A stretch of DNA of 64,000 nt, from positions 269,357 through 333,356 of the forward strand of contig NZ_BMPQ01000007.1 in NCBI RefSeq assembly GCF_014647675.1, given 5' to 3'. Below the pieces are notes generated by a model that did not search any database, had not been told where the DNA came from, and saw only the letters and a list, made by a program, of their open reading frames with translations. Origin of the DNA: Streptomyces flaveus (GTDB taxonomy: Bacteria; Actinomycetota; Actinomycetes; Streptomycetales; Streptomycetaceae). This document shows positions 1-7,514 of this stretch, piece by piece (position 1 is the first letter of the stretch; every line of letters begins with the position of its first letter). The translations under genes were made by a program, and so were the position numbers.

Positions 1-274
1 AAGCCGCCGGCGCACCCCCCGGCTCCGGCGGCTGCTCTCCCTCGGCGAGCAGCCAGCCGATGAGCGCCCCGGCGGGGACCGTGGTCCCGGCGGGGACCAC
101 GGGGTGGAACAGTCCACCGGCCTCCGCCTCGACGTCCACGTCGACCTTGTCGGTGGCCAGCCGCAGCAGGGCCTCGCCCTCCGAGACAGCGGTGCCGGTG
201 GGCACGAGCCACTCGTCGATCGTGCCTTCCTGCATGGTCAGGCCGATCTTCGGCAGCAGAACCTCGACCGCCAC
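1..274 (-). CDS. 2-oxoacid dehydrogenase E2 (lipoyl domain, partial)
   Basis: This is the N-terminal 91 codons of a dihydrolipoamide acyltransferase; the rest lies beyond the left edge. The visible part is a biotinyl/lipoyl attachment domain with the lipoylation motif ATDKVDVD, whose Lys carries lipoate and shuttles the acyl group from E1. A flexible Pro/Gly/Ala-rich linker (EQPPEPGGAPAA) begins at the edge. The start is a GTG placed 4 bases after the E1 beta stop, with an AAAGG ribosome site about 9 bases ahead. Order E1 alpha, E1 beta, E2 is the usual acetoin/branched-chain/pyruvate dehydrogenase operon. The acyl substrate cannot be told from this fragment. Confidence 0.85.
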   Translation of the reverse strand, partial: MAVEVLLPKIGLTMQEGTIDEWLVPTGTAVSEGEALLRLATDKVDVDVEAEAGGLFHPVVPAGTTVPAGALIGWLLAEGEQPPEPGGAPAA

Positions 275-278
275 TTCG

Positions 279-1304
279 TCACGACCTTTCGAGGAGACGG
301 CGGCACCCTTGCGCGATGCGGGCGCCATCGGGGACGTACGCCTTCTCCAGAACCGGGGAGAACGGCACGGGGGAGAAGGGGGCGCCGATGCGCAGGACCG
401 GTGCGTCCAGGTAGTCGAAGGCCGCGTCCTGGATCTGGGCGGCGATCTCCCCGCCGAGCCCGCCGAAGGTGACGGCCTCGTGCACGACGAGGACCCGGTT
501 GGTGCGGCGCACGGAGGCGATCATGGTCTCGGTGTCCAGGGGCTGGACGGTGCGGGGGTCGATCACCTCGATCTCGACGCCCTCGGCGGCGAGTTCGTCG
601 GCCGCGGAGAGGGCTTCGCCCACCATGCGGCCCAGCGCGATGACGGTGACGTCGGAGCCCTGGCGCGCGGTGTGGGCCTGGCCGAGCGGGATGCCGTAGA
701 TCGGCTCGGGCACCTGGCTCTTGCTGCCCAGCAGGACCTTGTTGAGCATGACGACGACCGGGTTGTCGTCCCGGATCGCCGAGACGGTCAGGCCCTTGGC
801 GGTGTACGCGTCGCACGGCATGACGACCTTGAGGCCGGGCACATGCGCGAGCCAGGCCTCGAGGCTCTGGCTGTGCTGGGCGGCGGCACCGAGGCCCGCG
901 CCGGAGGCGGTCGTGATGGTGAGCGGCACCGAGAGGGCGCCGCCGAACATGTACTTCATCTTGGCGGCCTGGTTGACGATCTGGTCCAGGCAGACGCCGA
1001 TGAAGTCCATGAACATCAGGTCGACGACGGGGCGCAGACCACGGGCCGCGGCGCCCACGCCGAGGCCGACCAGGGCGGCCTCGGAGATCGGGGTGTCGAT
1101 CATGCGGCGTGGGCCGAACTCGTCGAGCAGGTTGTCGAACATGCGGAATACGCCGCCGTATCCGGCCACGTCCTCGCCGGCGACGAAGACGTTCTCGTCC
1201 TCGCGCATGGCCTGTGCGAGTCCTTCGTTGAAGGCCTTGACGTAGGTCAGTTCGCGGGCCGTGGCGTCCAGGGCGACGGCGGGTGCTTCGGTGATGGTGG
1301 TCAT
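279..1304 (-). CDS. 2-oxoacid dehydrogenase E1 beta subunit
   Basis: Beta subunit (341 aa) of a heterotetrameric thiamine-diphosphate E1, which decarboxylates a 2-oxo acid and passes the acyl group to the lipoyl arm of E2. The N-terminal pyrimidine-binding domain is clear (TYVKAFNEGLAQAMREDENV, FVAGEDVAGYGGVF) and the C-terminal transketolase domain follows (VIDPRTVQPLD, VVHEAVTFGGLGGE). Length fits the PdhB/AcoB/BkdB type. An in-frame GTG at 1313 overlaps the E1 alpha stop as GTGA. I prefer the ATG at 1304 because GGGGTGA sits just upstream of it. It is translationally coupled to E1 alpha. The substrate (acetoin, pyruvate or branched oxoacid) is not resolved. Confidence 0.92.
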   Translation of the reverse strand: MTTITEAPAVALDATARELTYVKAFNEGLAQAMREDENVFVAGEDVAGYGGVFRMFDNLLDEFGPRRMIDTPISEAALVGLGVGAAARGLRPVVDLMFMDFIGVCLDQIVNQAAKMKYMFGGALSVPLTITTASGAGLGAAAQHSQSLEAWLAHVPGLKVVMPCDAYTAKGLTVSAIRDDNPVVVMLNKVLLGSKSQVPEPIYGIPLGQAHTARQGSDVTVIALGRMVGEALSAADELAAEGVEIEVIDPRTVQPLDTETMIASVRRTNRVLVVHEAVTFGGLGGEIAAQIQDAAFDYLDAPVLRIGAPFSPVPFSPVLEKAYVPDGARIAQGCRRLLERS

Positions 1305-1309
1305 GGCGG

Positions 1310-2356
1310 TCACCCCGAGTAGACGTTGAGGAGCAGGTCGGCGGTGTCGGGCAGCGGGCTGGCCTCGGCGTACGCGATGGCGTCGGCGATGTCGTCCCGG
1401 GTGCGCTGCCAGGTGTCGTCAAGCTCCGCGCGGGTGGCGGTGCCGTCGGAGAGGGCACGGGCTTCCAACAGGTCGATCGGGTCGCGGGTCTTCCACTCGG
1501 CGACCTCCTCGTCCGAGCGGTAGGGGTGGCGCAGTCCCTTGACGCCCTGGTGGTCGTAGAAGCGGTAGGTCTTGGCCTCGATCATCATCGGGCCCTCGCC
1601 TGCCCGGGCGCGTGCGACGGCCTCGGTGGCGGCCTGGTGGACGGCGGCCGCGTCCATGCCGTCGACGATCACGCTGGGCATGCCGTAGGCCGCGGCCCGG
1701 TCGGCGACGTCGGTGATCAGCATGTGCTTCGACTGGGGGGTGAACTCGGCGTAGCCGTTGTTCTCGCAGATGAACAGCACCGGCAGACGCAGTACGGCGG
1801 CCATGTTGGCGGCCTCGTGGAAGGTGCCGATGTTGGTCGCGCCGTCGCCGAAGAAGGAGACGGCGACGCTGTCCTCGCCCTTGTAGTGGGCGGCGAACGC
1901 GGCCCCGACGGCGATCGGGATGCCCGCGCCGACGATGCCGTTCGCGCCGAGCATGCCGAGGCTGAGGTCGTTGATGTGCATGCTGCCGCCGCGTCCCAGG
2001 CAGGCTCCGGTGACCCGGCCGTACAGCTCGGCGTACATGTGCCGGAAGCTGACGCCCTTGGCCACGGCGTGCCCGTGTCCGCGGTGGGTGGAGGTGATCT
2101 GGTCGTCGTCGCGCAGTGCCGCCATCACCCCCGCGGCCACGGCTTCCTGGCCGACGTACAGGTGCAGGAAGCCCGGCAGCTTGCCGGCCTCCATGAGCTT
2201 GCCCGCCTCGGTCTCGAACAGCCGGATGCGCACCATGCGCTCGTGCAGGTCCCTGACGACCTGCGCGGATGCCTGGGCCGCGGCCGGATCGGCCGACTTC
2301 TTCTGTGGTCTTGATGACCTGGATGTGCTTGATGTGCTTGAGGCCCGTTGAGCCAT
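1310..2356 (-). CDS. 2-oxoacid dehydrogenase E1 alpha subunit
   Basis: Alpha subunit (348 aa) of the thiamine-diphosphate E1. The ThDP/Mg motif is complete: GDG at residues 170-172 and NN at 199-200. The phosphorylation-loop region YRSDEEV and the HRGHGHAVAKG stretch are also typical. The first 25 residues are a Ser/Arg-rich tail of low complexity. The ATG at 2356 is chosen because GAAGGGG lies about 8 bases before it; an in-frame upstream start at 2401 lacks one. It is the first gene of a three-gene operon (E1 alpha, E1 beta, E2) that runs off the left edge, and a palindrome at 2425-2451 lies directly upstream. Confidence 0.92.
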   Translation of the reverse strand: MAQRASSTSSTSRSSRPQKKSADPAAAQASAQVVRDLHERMVRIRLFETEAGKLMEAGKLPGFLHLYVGQEAVAAGVMAALRDDDQITSTHRGHGHAVAKGVSFRHMYAELYGRVTGACLGRGGSMHINDLSLGMLGANGIVGAGIPIAVGAAFAAHYKGEDSVAVSFFGDGATNIGTFHEAANMAAVLRLPVLFICENNGYAEFTPQSKHMLITDVADRAAAYGMPSVIVDGMDAAAVHQAATEAVARARAGEGPMMIEAKTYRFYDHQGVKGLRHPYRSDEEVAEWKTRDPIDLLEARALSDGTATRAELDDTWQRTRDDIADAIAYAEASPLPDTADLLLNVYSG

Positions 2357-2424
2357 CGTCCGCCCCTTCGCCCGAGGGAGGTGTGCTGGTGTGCCACGCA
2401 ATCGGACTTTGTTATGTCGGTCTA

Positions 2425-2451
2425 CAGTAAGTAGCAGTGGGCACCTTACTG
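2425..2451. promoter_or_regulatory. Inverted repeat upstream of E1 alpha (candidate operator)
   Basis: A perfect 7-bp inverted repeat, CAGTAAG (2425-2431) and CTTACTG (2445-2451), spaced by 13 bases. It lies 69-95 bases before the E1 alpha start, between E1 alpha and the end of the VOC gene. The right arm continues as TTACTGAAC (2446-2454), which recurs on the opposite strand in the promoter region at 18997-19005. The size fits a dimeric TetR- or GntR-type regulator; no binding protein is encoded nearby, so the partner is unknown. Confidence 0.5.
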
Positions 2452-2468
2452 AACAGGCTCTCTAATTA

Positions 2469-3005
2469 CTACGCCTCTGTCCGATCCGGCCCCGGATCGG
2501 CGCCCCGCCCGTCGGTCAGCTCCACCGCATTGCCTTCCGGGTCCGCCCAGAAGCTGATCCGCCGCCCCCGTGCCCGGACGACGACCGGGGACGACAGCGG
2601 GCGAGCACCGGCAGCAGGCAGTGCGGCGACGACCGGCGCGATGTCCTCCAGGTGGAACGTGAGATAGGACAAGCCGCGGCATGCGGTCAGCGGCGCGGCC
2701 GGCGGGGCGGGGACGGGTACGGCACTCACCCGAGGCTGCACCAGCTTGATCCGCCCGCCGGAGGACGTCCCGGACGCCGCCCCGACGGGCACCTGAAGCC
2801 ATACGACCAGAAGCGGTCCGCCCAGCCCGGCGGGGCCACCGATCGACTGCGGGATGTGCGACCGGTGCACCGGAACACAGCCGAGCGCCTCACGGTAGAA
2901 GCGCTCCATCAGTTCCAGGTCGCACACCACGACACCGGCCTCGAAGGGTTGGGTCATCGCCGCCCCCAGGGCGGCCCTGGCCGGATCGGATGCGTCATGG
3001 GTCAC
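2469..3005 (-). CDS. VOC-family (glyoxalase fold) protein
   Basis: A 178-aa protein of the vicinal-oxygen-chelate fold, a family of metal-dependent dioxygenases, isomerases and lyases. Two beta-alpha-beta modules can be seen: FEAGVVVCDLELMERFYREA, and a second repeat ending in FWADPEGNAVEL, the typical closing strand. The GTG start at 3005 is chosen because GGAAGGTGG lies just upstream; a longer reading from 3035 and a shorter one from the ATG at 2957 are possible. It reads in the same direction as the E1 genes, 112 bases before them, and may be co-transcribed. A ring-cleavage or isomerase role in the island is possible but not shown by the sequence. Confidence 0.8.
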   Translation of the reverse strand: MTHDASDPARAALGAAMTQPFEAGVVVCDLELMERFYREALGCVPVHRSHIPQSIGGPAGLGGPLLVVWLQVPVGAASGTSSGGRIKLVQPRVSAVPVPAPPAAPLTACRGLSYLTFHLEDIAPVVAALPAAGARPLSSPVVVRARGRRISFWADPEGNAVELTDGRGADPGPDRTEA

Positions 3006-3152
3006 CGGGCCACCTTCCGTCGGGCTGTTGCCCACCGCACTCCCGCAGCTGGAGCCGATCCCTAGAAAGATCGAGTCGGGCCAGGGCTACCCTCGCAGCA
3101 GATAGCGAAGATGACCTGCGGAATGTCGTGCAGCCGACTTCGGCACTTTCTA

Positions 3153-3179
3153 TTGACACACAACACTAACTCCTGTTGT
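3153..3179 (+). promoter_or_regulatory. Promoter region and inverted repeat before the first Rieske operon
   Basis: A consensus -35 hexamer TTGACA at 3153-3158 is followed by a perfect 6-bp inverted repeat, ACAACA (3160-3165) and TGTTGT (3174-3179), spaced by 8. The -10 position (about 3176-3181) is a poor match, so the start of transcription is uncertain. The palindrome would sit between the -35 and -10 elements, a common place for a repressor. It lies 72 bases before the oxygenase start. Confidence 0.4.
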
Positions 3180-3250
3180 TGTGGCGATCGCAGCGGAGCT
3201 GTAGCACCAGAACCCTTCACCAGCTCGCGGCTGGGAGGATTGAGGACATC

Positions 3251-4519
3251 GTGGTCCAGATCAATTCACCGGAGATCCGAGCGGCAGGCGACGAGCGTCC
3301 CCTGCCGCCGCCCGCCCCGGAATACCACTCATGGATCGGCCAGAACCACGCCACCGATGCCGCGAGCGCGGCCATGCGGCAGGACGCGGCCGAGCTCGCC
3401 GAGCGCGTCATCGAGCACTACCGCAACAACACGACCCATGAGGCCGAGGAGCAGTGGACGGAACCCGTCGACAACTACCTCGACGCCGACCGCTGGCTGC
3501 GTGAGATGGACGCCGTCCACCGGAGTGTTCCGCTCCCCCTCGCCATGTCGTGCGAGCTTCCCGGACCGGGCACCTACAAAGCGCTGGACGTGCTCGGCAT
3601 GCCGATCCTGATCACCCGGGACCGCAAGGGCGTCGTGCACGCGATGATCAACGCCTGCCGGCACCGTGGCGCCGAACTCGTCGAGCCGGGCTGCGGCGTG
3701 GCGAAGCGCATCACCTGCCCCTACCACGCCTGGTCGTACGACCTTTCGGGCGAACTGCGCGGTGTATACGCCGAGAAGACCTTCGGCGACGTACCGCGCG
3801 AGAAGCGCAGCCTTGTACAGCTCCCCGTGGGTGAGCGCGCCGGCATCGTCTTCGTATCACTGGACCCCGCCGCCGAGCACGACCTGGACGCCTGGCTCGG
3901 CGATCTGCAGCCACTGCTGGAGGGGCTCCGCTTCGCGGACTGCCACCACTACGCCACCCGTGAGCTGACCAGCCCCAACTGGAAGGTCACCCTCGACGGG
4001 TACCTGGAGACCTACCACTTCGCCTCGCTGCACACGAAGACGGTCTTCGAGACGAACTTCTCCAACATGATGGCCCACGACACCTGGGGCCCTCACCAGC
4101 GCCTCGGTGCCGCCCTGCGGCCCGTCGCCGACGTGGTGGACCTGCCGCCGGACAAGCGTGACCCCGGGGACGTGGTCGGAGCCATCTACTGGCTCTTCCC
4201 CGGCCTGGCCATCGCCGGCACCTGGCGCAACAAGATCGCCGTCTCCATCGTGATCCCTCGTACGGCCACCGAATCGGTGACGCAGCAGATCATCCTGCTG
4301 CGCGAGCCGGCCGTCACCGAGGAGGAGCGGCACGCCGCCGACCAGTTCGGCGAGTGGTTCTACGAGGTGGTCCGCGACGAGGACTACGCGACCACCTACG
4401 GAGTACAGCGGGGGCTCAAGGCCCTCGCCGGGACCGACTTCGTCTTCGGACGCAACGAGCCCGGACTCCAGCACTTCCACCGCACCATCCACCGCCTCCT
4501 GGACGAAGCGTCCAGATGA
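3251..4519 (+). CDS. Rieske non-heme iron oxygenase, alpha subunit (first)
   Basis: Catalytic subunit (422 aa) of a ring-hydroxylating or demethylating oxygenase. The Rieske [2Fe-2S] ligands are C136-x-H138 and C156-x2-H159. The catalytic domain keeps the bridging D249 and the iron ligands H256 and H261 (DGYLETYHFASLH). It has no ferredoxin or reductase domain, so it needs a separate electron chain; the ferredoxin at 8793 and the reductase at 22638 are candidates. The GTG start at 3251 follows GGGAGGA; the reading frame is open 25 codons further but without a site. Its stop lies about 30 bases ahead of the preferred start of the following SDR. The substrate is unknown. Confidence 0.9.
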   Translation: MVQINSPEIRAAGDERPLPPPAPEYHSWIGQNHATDAASAAMRQDAAELAERVIEHYRNNTTHEAEEQWTEPVDNYLDADRWLREMDAVHRSVPLPLAMSCELPGPGTYKALDVLGMPILITRDRKGVVHAMINACRHRGAELVEPGCGVAKRITCPYHAWSYDLSGELRGVYAEKTFGDVPREKRSLVQLPVGERAGIVFVSLDPAAEHDLDAWLGDLQPLLEGLRFADCHHYATRELTSPNWKVTLDGYLETYHFASLHTKTVFETNFSNMMAHDTWGPHQRLGAALRPVADVVDLPPDKRDPGDVVGAIYWLFPGLAIAGTWRNKIAVSIVIPRTATESVTQQIILLREPAVTEEERHAADQFGEWFYEVVRDEDYATTYGVQRGLKALAGTDFVFGRNEPGLQHFHRTIHRLLDEASR

Positions 4520-4548
4520 CGAACCCTCAGAACCAGCAGGAGAACAGC

Positions 4549-5340
4549 ATGGTGGCTACGGGCAGCCTCGACGGACGTGTCGCGGTGATCACGGGCAGCA
4601 CGCGCAGCATCGGCCGCGCCATCGCCGAGGCCTTCCTGGCCGACGGGGCCACGGTCGTGATCAGCGGCCGTTCGGAGGTCAAGGGCAAGCAGGCCCTGGA
4701 GGAGATGGGCGCCGGGGACCGGGCGGTCTTCCACCCCTGCGACTCCAACAGCCAGGAGGACATCGAGGCACTCGCGGACTTCGCCGCGGAGCGCTTCGGC
4801 CGGCTCGACATCTGGGTCAACAACGTCGGTGGCACCTCGGGCTTCGCCCCCGTCCACCAGCTCAGCGACGAGGCCTGGCACGACGCCCTCAAGCTGAACC
4901 TCAACGCCTACTTCTACGGCACCCGCCGGGCGCTGCCGAAGATGCTGGAGGGCGGCTGGGGCCGCATCATCAACATCTCCTCCGTCGAGGGCAAGCAGGC
5001 CAACAAGCCGGCGATCAGCCACTACATCACCAACAAGCACGCCATCCACGGCCTGACCAAGGCGACCGCCTTTGAGTACGGCACCCAGGGCATCACCTGC
5101 AACGCCATCTGCCCCGGCGCCGTCGACACCGACCTGATGCGGGCCGCGGGCCCCGCCGCGGCCGAGGCCGAGGGCATCTCGTACGAGGTGTGGCTGGGCC
5201 GCTTCGCCGAGCACGCCGCCACCAAGCAGATCACCACCGTGGAGCAGATCGCGGGCGTCGCCTCGCTGCTCGCGAGCGACGCGGGAGCGGGCATCACGGG
5301 CACGCTGATCAGCGTCGACGGTGGAACGTCGCAGTGGTGA
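4549..5340 (+). CDS. Short-chain dehydrogenase/reductase (SDR)
   Basis: A classical 263-aa SDR that should oxidise or reduce an alcohol/ketone with NAD(P). It has the cofactor motif TGSTRSIG (residues 15-22), NNVG in place of NNAG (91-94), active Ser 144/145, Tyr159 and Lys163, and the C-terminal SVDGGTSQW. The ATG at 4549 is chosen for its strong AGGAG site six bases away. An ATG at 4516 that overlaps the oxygenase stop as ATGA would add 11 residues. Its position suggests it acts on the product of the Rieske oxygenase, for example a dihydrodiol or alcohol. Confidence 0.9.
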   Translation: MVATGSLDGRVAVITGSTRSIGRAIAEAFLADGATVVISGRSEVKGKQALEEMGAGDRAVFHPCDSNSQEDIEALADFAAERFGRLDIWVNNVGGTSGFAPVHQLSDEAWHDALKLNLNAYFYGTRRALPKMLEGGWGRIINISSVEGKQANKPAISHYITNKHAIHGLTKATAFEYGTQGITCNAICPGAVDTDLMRAAGPAAAEAEGISYEVWLGRFAEHAATKQITTVEQIAGVASLLASDAGAGITGTLISVDGGTSQW

Positions 5341-7109
5341 GCGAGGGAACGGACGGCGGGAGACCCATCGCCATGAAGCACTGGATCACCGACTGGCAGC
5401 GCAGTGAGCGACTGCCCCACTACACCCGGGCCAACGCGGGCGAGACCCTGCCGGAGCCGGCCAGTCCGCTGGGCTGGTCCCTGGTCTGGGGGCGCGGTCT
5501 GCAGGGCTGGCGCCGCGGCTTCGTCGAGTTCGGCATCTACCGCGGGGACGAGATCACCGGCGACCGGCCGCCGTTCGTGGGCATCTTCGGTGGTTACTTC
5601 TACCTCAACCTGTCGCACCTGCGGCTGTTCGGCATCCGCATGGGGCAGACCGCGGACGACATCGACGCGGCCTTCGTCGGCCAGCGCTCCGACACACCGG
5701 TGTACGTGCCGCATCCCGACGACCAGGACCCGGAACTGACGGCCAAGGCCGGGGGGACGCTCCAGCGGATGCTCGGCCAGGCCGACTACCCGCAGGGCGA
5801 CGCCGACCAGGAGCGGCTGCGCCGGATCCGCCGCGAGCGACCCGAACTGGCGTCCCTGTCCGACATCGAGCTGGTGGCGTACGCCCGCTCCTTGCTGGAC
5901 GAAGTGGAGACGACCTTCCAACGGCACGTCGAGACCTCGCTGCCCGCGTCGGTCGGACCGGCGATCCTCGGCCCGCTGTGTGCGAGCGTGGACCGTCCGG
6001 GAACCATGCTGGACCTCATCAGCGGTCTCGGCGATGTCGATTCGGCCTCCCCATCGACCGGGCTGTGGACGCTGTCCCGGCAGGTGGTGGCCTCGGCCGA
6101 ACTGACCGCGCTGTTCGACCAGGGTCCGGCCGCCGTGGAGCAGGCGCTCGACGGGGCGAGCGGGGACGTGAAGGCGTTCCGCGACTCCTTCGAGGAGTTC
6201 CTGGCCGCCTCCGGCGACCGCGGGCCCAACGAGTGGGACATCCACGCGCTGTCCTGGGAGGCCTCGCCCGTCCAGGCGCTGGCCCTGGTCGACCGGATCC
6301 GGCACAGCGCCGACGACGGCTCCCCCGCCGAACGTCACCGCCGGCTGACGGAGCGGCGCGAGCAGATCGCCTCGGAGATCCGGGCCCTGCTCCCGGAGGA
6401 CGCGCAGCCGATGTTCGACGCCGGAATGCACGCCTCCCAGGTGTGGATCCCGGCCCGCGAGCGGACCAAGGCGAACTGTGTGACCGTCATCAACGAGATC
6501 CGGATGACGGTACGTGAACTCGGCCGCCGCGGCGTCGAGGCGGGACGCTTCGCCCGGCCGGAGGACGTGATGATGCTGCTGGACACCGAACTCGACGACT
6601 ATGTCGCCGGCCCGGAGTCCTTCGGCCCCGTCATCGCGCAGCGCCTCGAGGAGTACGCCGGACTGCACGAGTTGGAGCCGCCGTTCTTCGTCGCCGGTGA
6701 CGCGCAGACCGAGATCGACAGCTGGCCGCGGCGCGCCGAGGAGCGGACCGAGGCCGCGACCGAGGGCGATGTGCTCAGCGGAGTGGGCGGCAGCCAGGGG
6801 ACGTACACCGGAAAGGTCCGCGTCGTCACCGACCCGGCCTCCTGCGAGGCGCTGGAGCCGGGAGAGGTACTCGTCGCGCCGATCACCGACGCGGCCTGGA
6901 CCCCGCTGTTCCTCGTCGCCGGAGCCGCCGTCGTGGACGTGGGCGCGCTCAACAGCCACGCCGTCGTGGTCTGCCGCGAACTCGGCATTCCGGCCGTCAT
7001 CTCCGTCGAGGGCGGTACGCGACGGCTGCGGGACGGCATGGTGATCACGGTCGACGGCGACAAGGGAACGGTCACCGTGGACAGCGCCCCGGCGGCGCTC
7101 GTCATCTGA
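5337..7109 (+). CDS. PEP-synthase-like protein with phosphohistidine swivel domain, no ATP-grasp
   Basis: A 590-aa protein related to the second half of PEP synthase and rifampin phosphotransferase. The C-terminal mobile domain is intact (WTPLFLVAGAAVVDVGALNS, then the phospho-acceptor His541 in NSHAVVVCRELGIPAVI). The N-terminal half begins like the middle domain of those enzymes (GETLPEPASPLGWSLVW, residues about 27-43). The ATP-grasp module that would phosphorylate the His is absent and no separate ATP-grasp gene is seen in the window. In anaerobic phenol activation the PpsA protein has a similar swivel-only design and works with a separate PpsB; that comparison is inference. The GTG start overlaps the SDR stop as GTGA; an ATG at 5373 after GGGAGA is the alternative. 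Confidence 0.75.
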   Translation: MSEGTDGGRPIAMKHWITDWQRSERLPHYTRANAGETLPEPASPLGWSLVWGRGLQGWRRGFVEFGIYRGDEITGDRPPFVGIFGGYFYLNLSHLRLFGIRMGQTADDIDAAFVGQRSDTPVYVPHPDDQDPELTAKAGGTLQRMLGQADYPQGDADQERLRRIRRERPELASLSDIELVAYARSLLDEVETTFQRHVETSLPASVGPAILGPLCASVDRPGTMLDLISGLGDVDSASPSTGLWTLSRQVVASAELTALFDQGPAAVEQALDGASGDVKAFRDSFEEFLAASGDRGPNEWDIHALSWEASPVQALALVDRIRHSADDGSPAERHRRLTERREQIASEIRALLPEDAQPMFDAGMHASQVWIPARERTKANCVTVINEIRMTVRELGRRGVEAGRFARPEDVMMLLDTELDDYVAGPESFGPVIAQRLEEYAGLHELEPPFFVAGDAQTEIDSWPRRAEERTEAATEGDVLSGVGGSQGTYTGKVRVVTDPASCEALEPGEVLVAPITDAAWTPLFLVAGAAVVDVGALNSHAVVVCRELGIPAVISVEGGTRRLRDGMVITVDGDKGTVTVDSAPAALVI

Positions 7110-7114
7110 ATCGC

Positions 7115-7156
7115 CGCGGGCCCGTCGCTTCCCCTGACAGGGGCGACGGGCCCGCG
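7115..7156 (+). terminator. Rho-independent-like terminator hairpin
   Basis: A perfect 14-bp G/C stem (7115-7128 with 7143-7156) enclosing a small CCCT/AGGG inner stem. It starts 6 bases after the stop of the PEP-synthase-like gene and lacks a T-run, as is usual in Streptomyces. It separates the Rieske operon from the ABM gene, which could still be reached by read-through. Confidence 0.8.
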
Positions 7157-7181
7157 CGCATGACCCGTGGGAAGGACCACC

Positions 7182-7496
7182 GTGTCAGAGGAAGTCATCG
7201 TCGCCGGCTGGATGGACTACGAGGCCGGCGACCGGGACACGATGCTGGGGCAGCTGGTCGAACTGGGGCGCCGGACCCTCGAAGAAGAGCCCGGCTGTCT
7301 GGACTACGCCATGACCGCGGACCCCAGCGACGAGCGGCGGATCCGTGTGTACGAGCGTTGGGCATCCCAGCGGGCCCTCGACGAGCACTTCACCACCCCG
7401 CACATCAAGGACTTCCGGGCCGCCGCGGCCGGGCTGACCCGCGTGGGAGTCTCCTTGCAGGCCCACGTGATCGCAGCGACCCGCTCCATGCGCTGA
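7182..7496 (+). CDS. Antibiotic-biosynthesis-monooxygenase-like (ABM) protein
   Basis: A 104-aa single-domain protein of the dimeric alpha+beta barrel (ABM) type. Typical features are the first strand VIVAGWMDYEAGDRD, the EEPGCLDYAMTAD segment, and VYERWASQRALDEHFTTPH. Members include quinone-forming monooxygenases and many of unknown role in catabolic clusters. The GTG start at 7182 has GGAAGG close upstream. It is the last plus-strand gene before the convergent MDR gene. Its catalytic role is not established by the sequence. Confidence 0.8.
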   Translation: MSEEVIVAGWMDYEAGDRDTMLGQLVELGRRTLEEEPGCLDYAMTADPSDERRIRVYERWASQRALDEHFTTPHIKDFRAAAAGLTRVGVSLQAHVIAATRSMR

Positions 7497-7514
7497 CGGC
7501 CAACTCCCTGCGGA

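Noticed and set aside
3160-3250. Upstream extension of the first Rieske gene to 3176
   Set aside because: The extra 25 residues overlap the promoter palindrome and have no ribosome site; the GTG at 3251 is far better.
5022-6959. Long antisense open frame of 645 codons
   Set aside because: It lies opposite the well-supported SDR and PEP-synthase-like genes; its translation is rich in Gly/Arg/Val/Asp with no family pattern, as expected for the antisense of a GC-rich gene.
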